Below are positions 1 to 7,707 of a stretch of DNA of 43,096 nt, in pieces (positions within the stretch are counted from its first letter, which is position 1; the number at the start of each line of letters is the position of its first letter). The DNA comes from Rubellimicrobium mesophilum DSM 19309 (GTDB lineage: Bacteria; Pseudomonadota; Alphaproteobacteria; Rhodobacterales; Rhodobacteraceae), in NCBI RefSeq assembly GCF_000600335.2, contig NZ_KK088578.1, positions 1-43,096 on the forward strand. Direction: 5' to 3'. Both the position numbers and the translations under genes were made by a program. The notes beneath the pieces are model-generated. The model worked only from the letters and a program-made list of their open reading frames with translations. It did not search any database and had not been told where the DNA came from.

Positions 1-324
1 GACCCCCTGGTTGGCCTGGCTGCCCGAGTGCGGCTGCACGTTGGCATGGGCGCAGCCGAAGAGCTCCTTCGCCCGCTCGATCGCCAGGCTCTCGGCCAGG
101 TCCACGAACTCGCAGCCCCCGTAGTAGCGCCGCCCCGGATAGCCCTCCGCATACTTGTTGGTCAGCACCGAGCCCTGCGCCTCCAGAACCGCCCGGCTCA
201 CGATGTTCTCGGAGGCGATCAGCTCGATCTCGTGGCGCTGCCGGCCCAGCTCGGACCCAATGGCCGCCGCAATCCCAGGGTCGCGCTGCGAAAGTGGCGT
301 GTCGAAGAAGCCTTGGTCCAGCAT
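1..324 (-). CDS. glyA: Serine hydroxymethyltransferase, N-terminal part (runs off window)
   Basis: GlyA converts serine and tetrahydrofolate to glycine and 5,10-methylene-THF with PLP in the cytoplasm. On the minus strand the first 108 codons are visible, starting [15 protein letters not shown]. They include the family hallmarks [11 protein letters not shown] and [17 protein letters not shown], which lie in the N-terminal substrate and PLP-binding region. The gene continues past base 1, so about three quarters of it is missing. The ATG at 324-322 gives the usual family N-terminus. It diverges from nadK with a 165-bp gap that must hold both promoters. The identity is firm; only the rest of the protein is unseen. 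Confidence 0.95.
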   Translation of the reverse strand, partial: MLDQGFFDTPLSQRDPGIAAAIGSELGRQRHEIELIASENIVSRAVLEAQGSVLTNKYAEGYPGRRYYGGCEFVDLAESLAIERAKELFGCAHANVQPHSGSQANQGV

Positions 325-344
325 CCGGGGGATCCTTGTCAGTC

Positions 345-370
345 GGGTTGCGGCCTCATAGCGGCAACCC
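345..370. other. Stem-loop in the glyA/nadK divergent gap
   Basis: GGGTTGC (345-351) pairs perfectly with GCAACCC (364-370) around a 12-nt loop, about 20 nt upstream of the glyA ATG. A second small hairpin lies at 384-396 (GTCGC-AAA-GCGAC). They could be 5' leader structures of glyA. I see no match to a known riboswitch class, so a function is not claimed. Confidence 0.3.
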
Positions 371-489
371 GGCATCCGGGCGAGTCGCAAAGCGACGCGA
401 TGGCTGACCGATACGCCACCGAGCGGGCGCTTGCGTTTCGCATCGTGGCGGCGGACAACCCATGGGAAACCTGGGGGACGCTCCGGCCC

Positions 490-1254
490 ATGCCGTCGCA
501 CCGCATCTGCTTCGTGGCCAGCGACGCCCAACTGGCACGCGCGGCCCGGGACCGCCTCGCCGCCAAGTACGGCGAGGTGCCTCTGGACCAGGCCGCCGTG
601 GTGGTCGCCCTGGGCGGCGACGGCTTCATGCTCCAGACGCTGCACGCCGTCGAAGGGCGCGAGGTTCCGGTCTACGGCATGAACCGGGGCACCGTCGGGT
701 TCCTGATGAACGCCTTCCGCGAGGGCGACCTGCGCGAGCGGATCGACCGGGCCGAGCACTTCATCATCAATCCGCTCCGTATGCGCGCCGCCCCCGTGGC
801 GGGCGGCCTGGAGGAAGCGCTGGCGATCAACGAGGTCTCGCTGCTCCGCATGGGGCCCCAGGCCGCCAAGCTCCGGGTCAGCGTCGACGGCAGGGTGCGG
901 ATCGAGGAACTGGTCTGCGACGGCGCGCTGGTGGCGACGCCCGCCGGCTCCACCGCCTACAACTACTCGGCCCACGGCCCGGTCCTGCCCATCGGGGCCG
1001 AGGTGCTGGCGCTGACCGCCATCGCGCCATTCCGCCCTCGGCGCTGGCGTGGCGCGCTGATCCCCAAGGACGCCCGCGTGCGCTTCGACGTGGTGGACCC
1101 CGAGAAGCGCCCCGTCCGCGCCGATGCCGATTCGCGACCCGTGCAGGCGGTGGCCTGGGTCGAGGTCGCCTCCGAGCCCGCCGTCCGGCACCATCTCCTC
1201 TTCGATCCGGGCCACGGCCTCGACGAGCGGCTGATCCGCGAGCAGTTCGCCTGA
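490..1254 (+). CDS. nadK: NAD kinase
   Basis: NAD kinase phosphorylates NAD to NADP with ATP in the cytoplasm. The 254-residue length matches compact alphaproteobacterial NadK. The hallmark GGDG lies at residues 42-45 in [12 protein letters not shown]. It is followed by [12 protein letters not shown], a NEVSLLR segment and the NAD-binding stretch [19 protein letters not shown]. The ATG at 490 was chosen because [12 protein letters not shown] is the usual family start; the frame is open upstream, but that part has no family similarity. It faces away from glyA, and the curli cassette follows 180 bp downstream. Confidence 0.95.
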   Translation: MPSHRICFVASDAQLARAARDRLAAKYGEVPLDQAAVVVALGGDGFMLQTLHAVEGREVPVYGMNRGTVGFLMNAFREGDLRERIDRAEHFIINPLRMRAAPVAGGLEEALAINEVSLLRMGPQAAKLRVSVDGRVRIEELVCDGALVATPAGSTAYNYSAHGPVLPIGAEVLALTAIAPFRPRRWRGALIPKDARVRFDVVDPEKRPVRADADSRPVQAVAWVEVASEPAVRHHLLFDPGHGLDERLIREQFA

Positions 1255-1273
1255 CGGGCCTGTTGCGCAGGGG

Positions 1274-1290
1274 CCGCTAGTCAATAGCGG
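1274..1290 (+). terminator. Possible nadK terminator hairpin
   Basis: CCGCTA (1274-1279) and TAGCGG (1285-1290) form a 6-bp perfect stem with a 5-nt loop, 19 bp after the nadK stop. No T-run follows, so it is at best a weak intrinsic terminator or an mRNA 3'-end structure. Confidence 0.35.
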
Positions 1291-1433
1291 TCACGTTGCC
1301 GACCGTCGAAAGCCTCTATCGCTGTGGCGCTTTTGCCTTGTCGGGGGCCGAAGCCTTTCCTTGCCGCATCGGACCCGCGCTTCGGGCCGACGCCAGCAAC
1401 GGGGCGACCAAGACGCCCAACGGGAGAACGACG

Positions 1434-1880
1434 ATGACCTTCAAGACCCTTCTCGCGACCGTGGCCCTGACCCTCTCCATCGGGCTGCCGGCCGTGCCCG
1501 CGCTCGCCGACGGCGGTGGCCACAACTTCGTCCGCCTCGACCAGTGGGGCGCCCAGAACGGCGTCGGCCTGAGCCAGGACGGACATCGCAACCGCCTGTC
1601 GGTGACGCAGGACGGCACCCGCAACACCACCATCGCCACGCAGGACGGCGCCCGCAACCGCACCGCGATCGGGCAGACCGGTTCCTACAACAGCGCGACG
1701 ACCTCGCAGGCGGGGCGCTGCAACGTCCTTGGCATCGCCCAGTTCGGCTCGGGCAACTCGGCGGACGTGGATCAGGCGGGGCGCTGCAGCGCGATCGGCA
1801 TCATCCAGACCGGCCGAGGCGGGCAGGTCACGGCGCAGCAGTACGGCCACGGCAACGTCGCCGTGATCGTGCAGGACTGA
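1434..1880 (+). CDS. Curlin-repeat protein (CsgA-like major curli subunit)
   Basis: A predicted extracellular amyloid subunit of 148 residues. Residues 1-25 form a Sec signal peptide (MTFKTLLATVALTLSIGLP, cleavage near ALA-DG). The mature part is almost wholly 11-residue curlin half-repeats of the form N-x5-Q-x-G-x2, about ten in a row: LSQDGHRN, VTQDGTRN, ATQDGARN, IGQTGSYN and so on, ending VIVQD. Paired half-repeats give the 22-residue strand-turn-strand units of CsgA. Two QAGRC motifs sit exactly 22 residues apart, which is unusual for curlins. An ATG at 1434 with GGAGAA upstream fits the signal peptide. It leads a csgA-csgH-csgB-type cassette. The family call is firm; the choice between major and minor subunit is inferred from repeat regularity. 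Confidence 0.85.
   Translation: MTFKTLLATVALTLSIGLPAVPALADGGGHNFVRLDQWGAQNGVGLSQDGHRNRLSVTQDGTRNTTIATQDGARNRTAIGQTGSYNSATTSQAGRCNVLGIAQFGSGNSADVDQAGRCSAIGIIQTGRGGQVTAQQYGHGNVAVIVQD
1707..1788 (+). repeat. Two 16-bp identical repeats inside the curlin gene
   Basis: The same 16-mer (CAGGCGGGGCGCTGCA) occurs at 1707-1722 and 1773-1788, 66 bp apart. It encodes the duplicated QAGRC motif of the CsgA-like protein. It marks a recent duplication of a 22-residue repeat, or selection to keep both cysteine rungs. Confidence 0.85.
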
Positions 1881-1897
1881 TCCCGCGACCCGGCCAT

Positions 1898-1920
1898 GGG
1901 GACGCGCCGACGCGCGTCCC
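1898..1920 (+). other. Intercistronic hairpin between CsgA-like and CsgH-like genes
   Basis: GGGACGCG (1898-1905) and CGCGTCCC (1913-1920) pair perfectly over 8 bp, 17 nt after the curlin stop and before the GGAGGA ribosome binding site of the next gene. The position suits partial termination or 3' stabilisation of the curlin mRNA, giving more major subunit than downstream products. No T-tract follows. Confidence 0.5.
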
Positions 1921-1942
1921 TCCAATCCTGGGAGGACACCCG

Positions 1943-2362
1943 ATGATGAACCGATCCCCCGCTCTGATGGGCCTCATGGCCCTGGCGCTGTCGATCTACG
2001 GCCTGGCCCTGGGCGGCCCGGCGGCCCCCACCCAGGCGCAGGAGGCCCCGGGCACTGCCAGCCCGGCCCCGAGCCTTGCGCCAAGCGCGCCCTTCGCCTG
2101 CTCCCTCGTCGCCCGCCCCGAGGGCGGCGGGACGGGCCTCGAGGCGCTGCTCCAGGCGCGCGAGGCGATCTCGGCGACCTACGCGCTCAAGGTGCGCGGT
2201 CCCGGCGTCTCCATCGACCAGGGGGGCGACCTGAGCCTTGCGGCGGGCGAGACCACGACCCTGGGCCAGGCCAGCATCTCCGGCACGGCCGACAGCCTCG
2301 ACGCCAGCCTGACCGTCACGGTCGGCGGCCGGACCTATGGCTGCCCTCTCCAGGAGATGTGA
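1943..2362 (+). CDS. CsgH-like curli assembly protein
   Basis: CsgH is a small periplasmic alphaproteobacterial protein that restrains curlin polymerisation before secretion. This 139-residue protein has a signal peptide (about 1-33, ending TQAQ-EA), a Pro/Ala-rich linker, then a beta-rich domain at about 50-139. The segment SIDQGGDLSLAAGETTTLGQ closely resembles the CsgH core (QGG-x-LAAGE-x-LG). Two cysteines, in FACSL and YGCPL, sit near the domain ends as in CsgH and may form a disulfide. The start at 1943 has GGAGGA seven bases upstream; a second Met follows directly. It lies between the two curlin genes. Confidence 0.75.
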   Translation: MMNRSPALMGLMALALSIYGLALGGPAAPTQAQEAPGTASPAPSLAPSAPFACSLVARPEGGGTGLEALLQAREAISATYALKVRGPGVSIDQGGDLSLAAGETTTLGQASISGTADSLDASLTVTVGGRTYGCPLQEM

Positions 2363-2393
2363 CTTCACCCCCGGGCGAGAAAGGATCGCCGCC

Positions 2394-2762
2394 ATGTTCC
2401 GTCCCATCGCCATCCTCCTCCTCGTCCTTTCGCCCCTCGGGGCCGGGGCCGAGACGCTCTCCGCCACCTGGACCCCGCATGGCGACCGGGCAGGCGAGGC
2501 GCTCCGAAGGGCCTTCGAGGCCCAGGCCCTGCGGCGGGGCGCCTCCGTGCTGCAATCCGGCCGGAACAACCAGGCGGCCCTGAGCCAGTCCGGCGCCGAC
2601 AACCAGGGCCTGATCGTCCAGCGGGGCAGCGGCCATTCCGCGACCCTGGACCAGACCGGCGGCGGCAACGCCTACGCGATCATCCAGCTCGGCCGGGGGG
2701 CCCGGACCCAAGTCGCCCAGACCGGCGGGGAAGCGGGCGTCTCGGTGCAATACGGCTGGTGA
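2394..2762 (+). CDS. Curlin-repeat protein (CsgB-like minor subunit/nucleator)
   Basis: A 122-residue secreted protein. Residues 1-19 are a signal peptide (LLLVLSPLGAGA-ET), then a roughly 30-residue non-repeat segment rich in Arg/Ala, then about six curlin half-repeats (LQSGRNN, LSQSGADN, VQRGSGH, LDQTGGGN, IQLGRGA, AQTGGEA) ending in VQYGW. Fewer and less regular repeats and charged insertions are typical of the CsgB nucleator, which anchors the fibre at the cell surface; that role is inferred. The start has AAAGGA upstream. A 31-bp gap to the CsgH-like gene suggests one transcript. Confidence 0.75.
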   Translation: MFRPIAILLLVLSPLGAGAETLSATWTPHGDRAGEALRRAFEAQALRRGASVLQSGRNNQAALSQSGADNQGLIVQRGSGHSATLDQTGGGNAYAIIQLGRGARTQVAQTGGEAGVSVQYGW

Positions 2763-2763
2763 G

Positions 2764-2779
2764 GTCGGGAAAACCCGAC
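2764..2779 (+). terminator. Hairpin after the curli cassette
   Basis: GTCGGG-AAAA-CCCGAC (2764-2779) starts one base after the CsgB-like stop. It is a perfect 6-bp stem with a 4-nt loop, followed by ATTGG. It may end or attenuate the curli transcript before the next gene. Confidence 0.45.
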
Positions 2780-2838
2780 ATTGGCCGCGGCTCGACCCCC
2801 TCCTATCCTGTCCGCCGGATCGGACGGAGGAGTGGCCC

Positions 2839-3732
2839 ATGAGGCGGTTGTTCGGAGCGGTGGCGGTGCTTCTGCTGTTGGGCGGGACGGCGTCGGCACA
2901 GGACTGGTCGCCGATGGACCCGTCCACGGGAGAGGCCGGCGCCATCACCTGCTCGCCCACGGGCGCCGGGACGGGGGACCTCTGCTTCAGCGTCTCCTGC
3001 CGGCCCGGCGAAGACCTCCGGCTCGGTCTGATCCTGCGGGGCGGAGCCCTGCCCGAGGGCTTCGATGCGACCATCGCCGTGGCGGACGGCCAGCCTCCGG
3101 TCACCTACGGCTTCGCGGCGGACGGCGACGCCTTCCACGCGCCCATTCCGATGGACGGGATGCTCGGACGGCTCCGCTGGGGCGACTCCGCGACGATCAC
3201 GCTCGACGCCGCGGCGGGAGGGCTGGTCGTGCCGCTGGGCCTGAAGGGCTCGGCCGACGCTATCGGGGCGGCCATCGCCGCCTGCCCCGTCCCGGGGACC
3301 GGCGCCCTTGCCGACCCGATCCTCGACAGCCCGCCGCTGGACGCGACCCCCAGCGACAACCCCGCCGGCGATGCCATCGCCGCCAACGAGGCCTTCTGCA
3401 CGGACGGAACGCCGGCGGTCGGGCCGGGCTTCCTGCGGCAGGAGGACGTGGACGGCGATGGGCTCAACGATGCGATCCTCGACTTCGGGGCGCTGACCTG
3501 CGGCGAATCCCACGACTACTGCGGCTCGGGCGGCTGCACGCAGGAGATCTGGCTGGCCGACCGCGACGGACCTTACCGGCCGCTCCTCTCCGCGCTGATC
3601 GAGGAGATCGTGCTGCCCGCGCCGGGCGAGGTCCTGCTCCGGCTCGACGGCTCCGACTGCGGGCTGTCGGGCGCCGAGGCCTGCGAGCGCCGCTACGGGG
3701 TGCGGGACGGCGCCCTCGTCGCCGCCCCGTGA
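2839..3732 (+). CDS. Secreted Cys-rich protein with Ca-binding-like loop, function unknown
   Basis: 297 residues with a clear signal peptide (LLLLGGTASA-QD). The middle (about 30-155) looks beta-rich. A C-terminal domain holds DVDGDGLNDAILD, an FG-GAP/EF-loop-like Ca-binding segment, followed by LTCGESHDYCGSGGCTQEIWL. That D-x-D-x-DG plus CGSGGC pattern recurs in uncharacterised secreted proteobacterial proteins. At least eight cysteines suggest disulfides and a periplasmic or extracellular location. It lies 76 bp after the CsgB-like gene in the same direction, with GGAGGAG upstream, so a link with curli is possible but unproven. The 3' end converges on maeB with only 4 bp between the stops. 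Confidence 0.7.
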   Translation: MRRLFGAVAVLLLLGGTASAQDWSPMDPSTGEAGAITCSPTGAGTGDLCFSVSCRPGEDLRLGLILRGGALPEGFDATIAVADGQPPVTYGFAADGDAFHAPIPMDGMLGRLRWGDSATITLDAAAGGLVVPLGLKGSADAIGAAIAACPVPGTGALADPILDSPPLDATPSDNPAGDAIAANEAFCTDGTPAVGPGFLRQEDVDGDGLNDAILDFGALTCGESHDYCGSGGCTQEIWLADRDGPYRPLLSALIEEIVLPAPGEVLLRLDGSDCGLSGAEACERRYGVRDGALVAAP

Positions 3733-3736
3733 CCCT

Positions 3737-6041
3737 TCAGCCGTAGTGAGCCACCGGCGTCCCCGCGATGGCGCTCATGTTGAGCAGCCCTCGCGCGGTG
3801 ATCGAGGGAGTGGCGATGTGGGCGCGGTTGCCCATGCCCATCAGGATCGGCCCGACCTCGAGCCCCCGGGCCTTCATCTTGAGGATGTTGCGCACGCCCG
3901 AGGCGGCGTCCGTGCCCGAGAAGATCAGGATGTTGGCGGCTCCCTCGATCCGCCCGCCGGGCAGGAGCCTCTCCCGGATCTCGGGGTCGAGCGCGGCGTC
4001 CACGTTCATCTCGCCCTCGTAGGCGAAGTCGGGCTCGCGTCGGTCGAGGAGATCCAGCGCCGCCCGCATCTTCACGCCCGAGGGCGTGTCGAGGCTCCCG
4101 AACTGCGAATGCGAGCAGAGCGCGACCTTGGGCGTGACGCCGAAGCGCCGGGCGTGGCGGACGGCGCCGATGGTGGCGTCCACCACCTGCTCGGGCGTGG
4201 GATCGGTGTGGACCTGGGTGTCCGCGATGAAGAGCGGCCCGTCGTCCAGGATCATCAGCGACAGTGCCCCCACCGGCCGCAACCCCCCCCCAGCGCGAGG
4301 ATCTGGCGGATGTAGGTCAGATGCCAGAGATACTGACCGTAGGTCCCGCAGATGAGGGATTCGGCCTCGCCCCGATGCACCATCACGGCTCCGATGGCGG
4401 TGGTGTTGGTGCGGATCACGGTGCGCGCGAGGTCGGGCGTCACGCCGCGCCGGGCCAGGAGCTCGTGGTAGGGGTTCCCCAGTAGTCGCGGTAGCGCGCA
4501 TCGCTCTCCGGGTTCACCAGCTCGAAGTCGCGGTCCGGGCGATGGGGAGTCCCAGACGCCGGCAGCGGACGTCGATGACCTCGGGGCGACCGATCAGGAT
4601 CGGCTTGTCGTCGGTCTCCTCCAGCATCGCCGAGGCGGTGCGCAGCACCCCTCTCGTCCTCGCCTTCCGCGAAGACGATCCGGCGCGCGGCGGTCCGGGA
4701 CGCCTCGAAGACCGGCCGCATGATGAGGGCCGAGCGGAAGACGGACCCGTCGAGCTGCTCCTTGTAGGCCTTCAGGTCCTTGATGGGCCGCGTGGCGACG
4801 CCGGTCTCCATCGCAGCCCGCGCCACGGCCGTCGCGACGACGCCCATGAGGCGCGGGTCGAAGGGCTTGGGGATCAGGTAGTCGGGGCCGAAGGCCATGT
4901 CCTCGCCGTGGTAGGCGGCGGCGGCCTCGGCGCTGGTCGTCTGGCGCGCGAGCTCCGCGATTCCCTCGATGCAGGCGAGCTTCATCTCGTCGTTGATCGT
5001 GGTCGCGCCCGCGTCGAGGGCGCCACGGAAGATGAAGGGGAAGCAGAGGACGTTGTTGACCTGGTTCGGGAAGTCCGACCGTCCCGTCGCGATGACGGCC
5101 CCCGGCGCGGCCTCGCGGGCGAGGTCGGGCATGATCTCCGGGTTCGGGTTGGCGAGGGCGAAGATGATCGGCCGCTCGGCCATCCGACGCACCATCGCCT
5201 CGGTCAGCACCCCGGGACCCGAGAGGCCGAGGAACATGTCCGCCCCTTCGATGACCTCGATCAGCGACCGGGGCTCGGTCCCCTGTGCGTAGGCCGCCTT
5301 CTGTGGCGTCATCTCGGCCTCGCGGCCCTCGTAGACCAGGCCGGCAAGGTCGCAGAGCCAGACGTTCTCGCGCTTCACCCCGAGCTTCACGAGCATGTCG
5401 AGGCAGGCGATCCCCGCCGCGCCGCCGCCCGTCGAGACCACCTTGAGGTCCTCGAACCGCTTGCCGAGGACCCGAAGCGCGTTGGTCGTCGCCGCGCCCA
5501 CCACGATGGCCGTGCCGTGCTGGTCGTCGTGGAAGACCGGAATGTTCATCCGCTCGCGGCAGAGCTTCTCCACCACGAAGCAGTCGGGGGCCTTGATGTC
5601 CTCGAGGTTGATGGCGCCGAAGGTCGGCTCCAGGGCGCAGACGATGTCCGCGAGCTTCTCCGGGTCGGGTTCGTTCAGCTCGATGTCGAAGCAGTCGATG
5701 TTGGCGAACTTCTTGAAGAGGACCGCCTTGCCTTCCATCACCGGTTTCGACGCGAGCGCCCCGATGTTGCCGAGGCCGAGGACGGCGGTGCCGTTCGACA
5801 CCACGGCCACGAGGTTGCCCCTCGACGTGTAGTCGCGCGCGGTCGCCGGCTCGGCCTTGATCTCCAGGCAGGCCTCGGCCACGCCGGGCGAGTAGGCGCG
5901 GGCCAGGTCGCGGCCGTTGGCGAGCGGCTTGGTCGCCCGGACTTCCAGCTTTCCGGGCCTGGGGAAGCGATGGTAATCGAGTGCCGCCTGCCGCAGCCCC
6001 TCCTTGCCCTCGTCGGGGATCCTCTTGCCGTCGTCGGGCAT
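3737..6041 (-). pseudogene. maeB: NADP-dependent malic enzyme with phosphotransacetylase-like domain; frame broken four times
   Basis: MaeB decarboxylates malate to pyruvate, making NADPH. The N-terminal malic domain begins MPDDGKRIPDEGKEG at 6041 and contains [37 protein letters not shown] and [12 protein letters not shown]. The C-terminal PTA-like domain ends TARGLLNMSAIAGTPVAHYG. The full product would be about 768 residues, the normal MaeB length. Four indels break it: an extra G at 4648-4651 (should read DERVLRTASAMLEE), a missing base near 4537-4542, a missing base at 4477-4480 (YWG-YHELLARRG) and a missing G in the C9 run at 4283-4291 (LGGGLRPVGA). Conservation stays high on both sides of each break. 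I infer sequencing error rather than decay, but true inactivation of the PTA domain cannot be excluded. Confidence 0.85.
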
Positions 6042-6135
6042 CGCGCCCCTCCCGCCTGCATCGTTGTTTTGACCGCTTTAAGCATGGGCCGCGCCCCTTG
6101 CAAAGCCGCGAGGGCTCGCGGAAGGTCGCGGCACC

Positions 6136-7236
6136 ATGACACAAGCTGCCGAGATCCGCGCCGAGGCGCGCCTGCCCACCACCGACCTCCGGGCCGACCT
6201 GCCGTTCTTCACCAAGACGCTGAGGATGCGGCTCGACATGATCTACCCGGCGGACAACCCGTCGGTGGCCGTCTTCTCCGGTCACGGCCTGCGGGTCCGC
6301 GTGGAGCAGGGGCCGGGGACGCCGGGTGTGCTGCGGCTCCTGACCGACGATGCCGAGTTCGCAGGCGGCCAGAGGGAACTGACCTCGCCGGGCGGCACGC
6401 GGGTCGAGGTGGACGAACTCAATCCACCGGTGGTCATGCCCCGGACCGAGCACGCCTTCGTCGTGCGCCGCCTTGCCGACCAGGCGCCCTGGATCATCGG
6501 ACGCGCGGGGATGCACTACCGCGACCTCGTGCCTTCGCGCCTTGGTGGCGCGATGATCGCGAGCCATATCCGCATCCCGGACGGCGGGCCGGTGCCGGAC
6601 ATGGTGCATTTCCACAAGGTCGGCTTCCAGCTCATCTTCTGCATCAAGGGCTGGGTGGACGTGGTCTACGAGGACCAGGGCGGTCCGCGTCGCCTCACCG
6701 CTGGGGATTGCTTCATCCAGCCGCCGCGCATCCGGCACCGGGTCCTTGAGGCGTCGGACGGCATCGAGGTCATCGAGATCGGCGTCCCGGCCGAGCACGT
6801 CACCGAGATCGACCACGACATGACGCTTCCGACCCCCGTCGAGCGCCCGGACCGCGAATGGGACGGCCAGCGCTTCGTCCACAACAAGGCCGAGGGGGCG
6901 GAGTGGCGACCCTTCCGCCTCTCGGGCTACGAGGCGCGGGACACGACCATCGCCGACGGCACCAAGGGCGTCGCGGGCGTGCAGGTGGTCCGGCCCGGGG
7001 CAGGGGAGCACGGCCGGGCGACCCACGACGCCGACATCCTCTTCGGCTTCGTCATGCAGGGTGGCTTCACGCTGGAAGGCGAGGGGAAGGACCCTTACAC
7101 CCTCAGCGCCGGCGACGCCTTCGTGATCCCGCCCGGCATGGCGACCCGCTGGGCCGGGCCCTCCTCGGATCTGGAGGTGCTGGAGGTGACGCTGCCGGGC
7201 CGGTTCCGGACCGCTCCCGTGGAGATCCCGGCGTAA
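6136..7236 (+). CDS. Double-cupin protein with glyoxalase/VOC-like N-terminus
   Basis: 366 residues. Residues about 18-60 (LPFFTKTLRMRLDMIYPADN, then VFSGHGLRV) resemble the first half of a glyoxalase/VOC domain. Cupin 1 (about 140-225) has HFHKVGFQLIF and GDCFIQPPRIRH, so its HxH and later His metal ligands look present. Cupin 2 (about 270-355) has THDADILFGFVMQGG and GDAFVIPPGMATRW, where the second His of HxH and the final His are missing, so it is probably structural. A cytoplasmic dioxygenase or sugar/acid-binding enzyme is possible; the substrate is unknown. It diverges from maeB across a 94-bp shared promoter gap and precedes cdd by 84 bp. Confidence 0.75.
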   Translation: MTQAAEIRAEARLPTTDLRADLPFFTKTLRMRLDMIYPADNPSVAVFSGHGLRVRVEQGPGTPGVLRLLTDDAEFAGGQRELTSPGGTRVEVDELNPPVVMPRTEHAFVVRRLADQAPWIIGRAGMHYRDLVPSRLGGAMIASHIRIPDGGPVPDMVHFHKVGFQLIFCIKGWVDVVYEDQGGPRRLTAGDCFIQPPRIRHRVLEASDGIEVIEIGVPAEHVTEIDHDMTLPTPVERPDREWDGQRFVHNKAEGAEWRPFRLSGYEARDTTIADGTKGVAGVQVVRPGAGEHGRATHDADILFGFVMQGGFTLEGEGKDPYTLSAGDAFVIPPGMATRWAGPSSDLEVLEVTLPGRFRTAPVEIPA

Positions 7237-7320
7237 CATCGCGCCGGGTCCGCCTGCCCACGTCTTGCGCCCGGCCCGTTCCGTGCCCCAAGTTGCACCC
7301 GAACGTTAAGGAGCCCTGCC

Positions 7321-7707
7321 ATGACCCTTCTTGAGGCCGCCGCCGAGGTGCGCGAGCGGGCCTACGCCCCCTATTCCAACTTCAAGGTGGGCGCGGCGAT
7401 CCGGGCGGAGTCGGGCCGGGTCTACCAGGGCGTCAACGTCGAGAACGCCGCCTACCCGGAAGGAACCTGCGCCGAGGCCGGGGCCATCGCCGCCATGATC
7501 GCGGGCGGCGATACCCGCATCGCCGAGATCGCCGTGATCGCCGACGCGCCGCGCCCGGTGCCCCCTTGTGGCGGCTGCCGCCAGAAGCTCGCGGAGTTCG
7601 GGGCCGGAGACGTCAAGGTGACGCTCGCCACGACGCGCGGCGCCGTTCAGGAGACCAGCATCGCCGAACTCCTGCCCGGCGCCTTCACGGACAAGGACAT
7701 GGCGTGA
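7321..7707 (+). CDS. cdd: Cytidine deaminase
   Basis: Deaminates cytidine and deoxycytidine to the uridine forms. 128 residues, the size of the small tetrameric class. The zinc site is intact: Cys50-Ala-Glu52 (GTCAEAGAI, Glu52 catalytic) and PPCGGCRQ with Cys83 and Cys86. Substrate-binding residues are in NVENAAYPEG. The start has AAGGAG seven bases upstream. It is the first gene of a five-gene salvage operon; its TGA overlaps the next ATG (TGATG at 7705-7709). Confidence 0.97.
   Translation: MTLLEAAAEVRERAYAPYSNFKVGAAIRAESGRVYQGVNVENAAYPEGTCAEAGAIAAMIAGGDTRIAEIAVIADAPRPVPPCGGCRQKLAEFGAGDVKVTLATTRGAVQETSIAELLPGAFTDKDMA

Noticed and set aside
325..489. Riboswitch in the glyA leader
   Set aside because: Hairpins exist, but no glycine, SAM or THF riboswitch core could be recognised.
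1540..1880. CRISPR-like periodic repeats
   Set aside because: The 33-bp periodicity comes from 11-residue curlin repeats and varies at the third codon positions; there are no spacers or cas genes.
4542..7239. Long open frames of 700-880 codons across maeB and the cupin gene on both strands
   Set aside because: Arg/Gly/Pro-rich shadow frames from high GC; maeB and cupin motifs lie in other frames.
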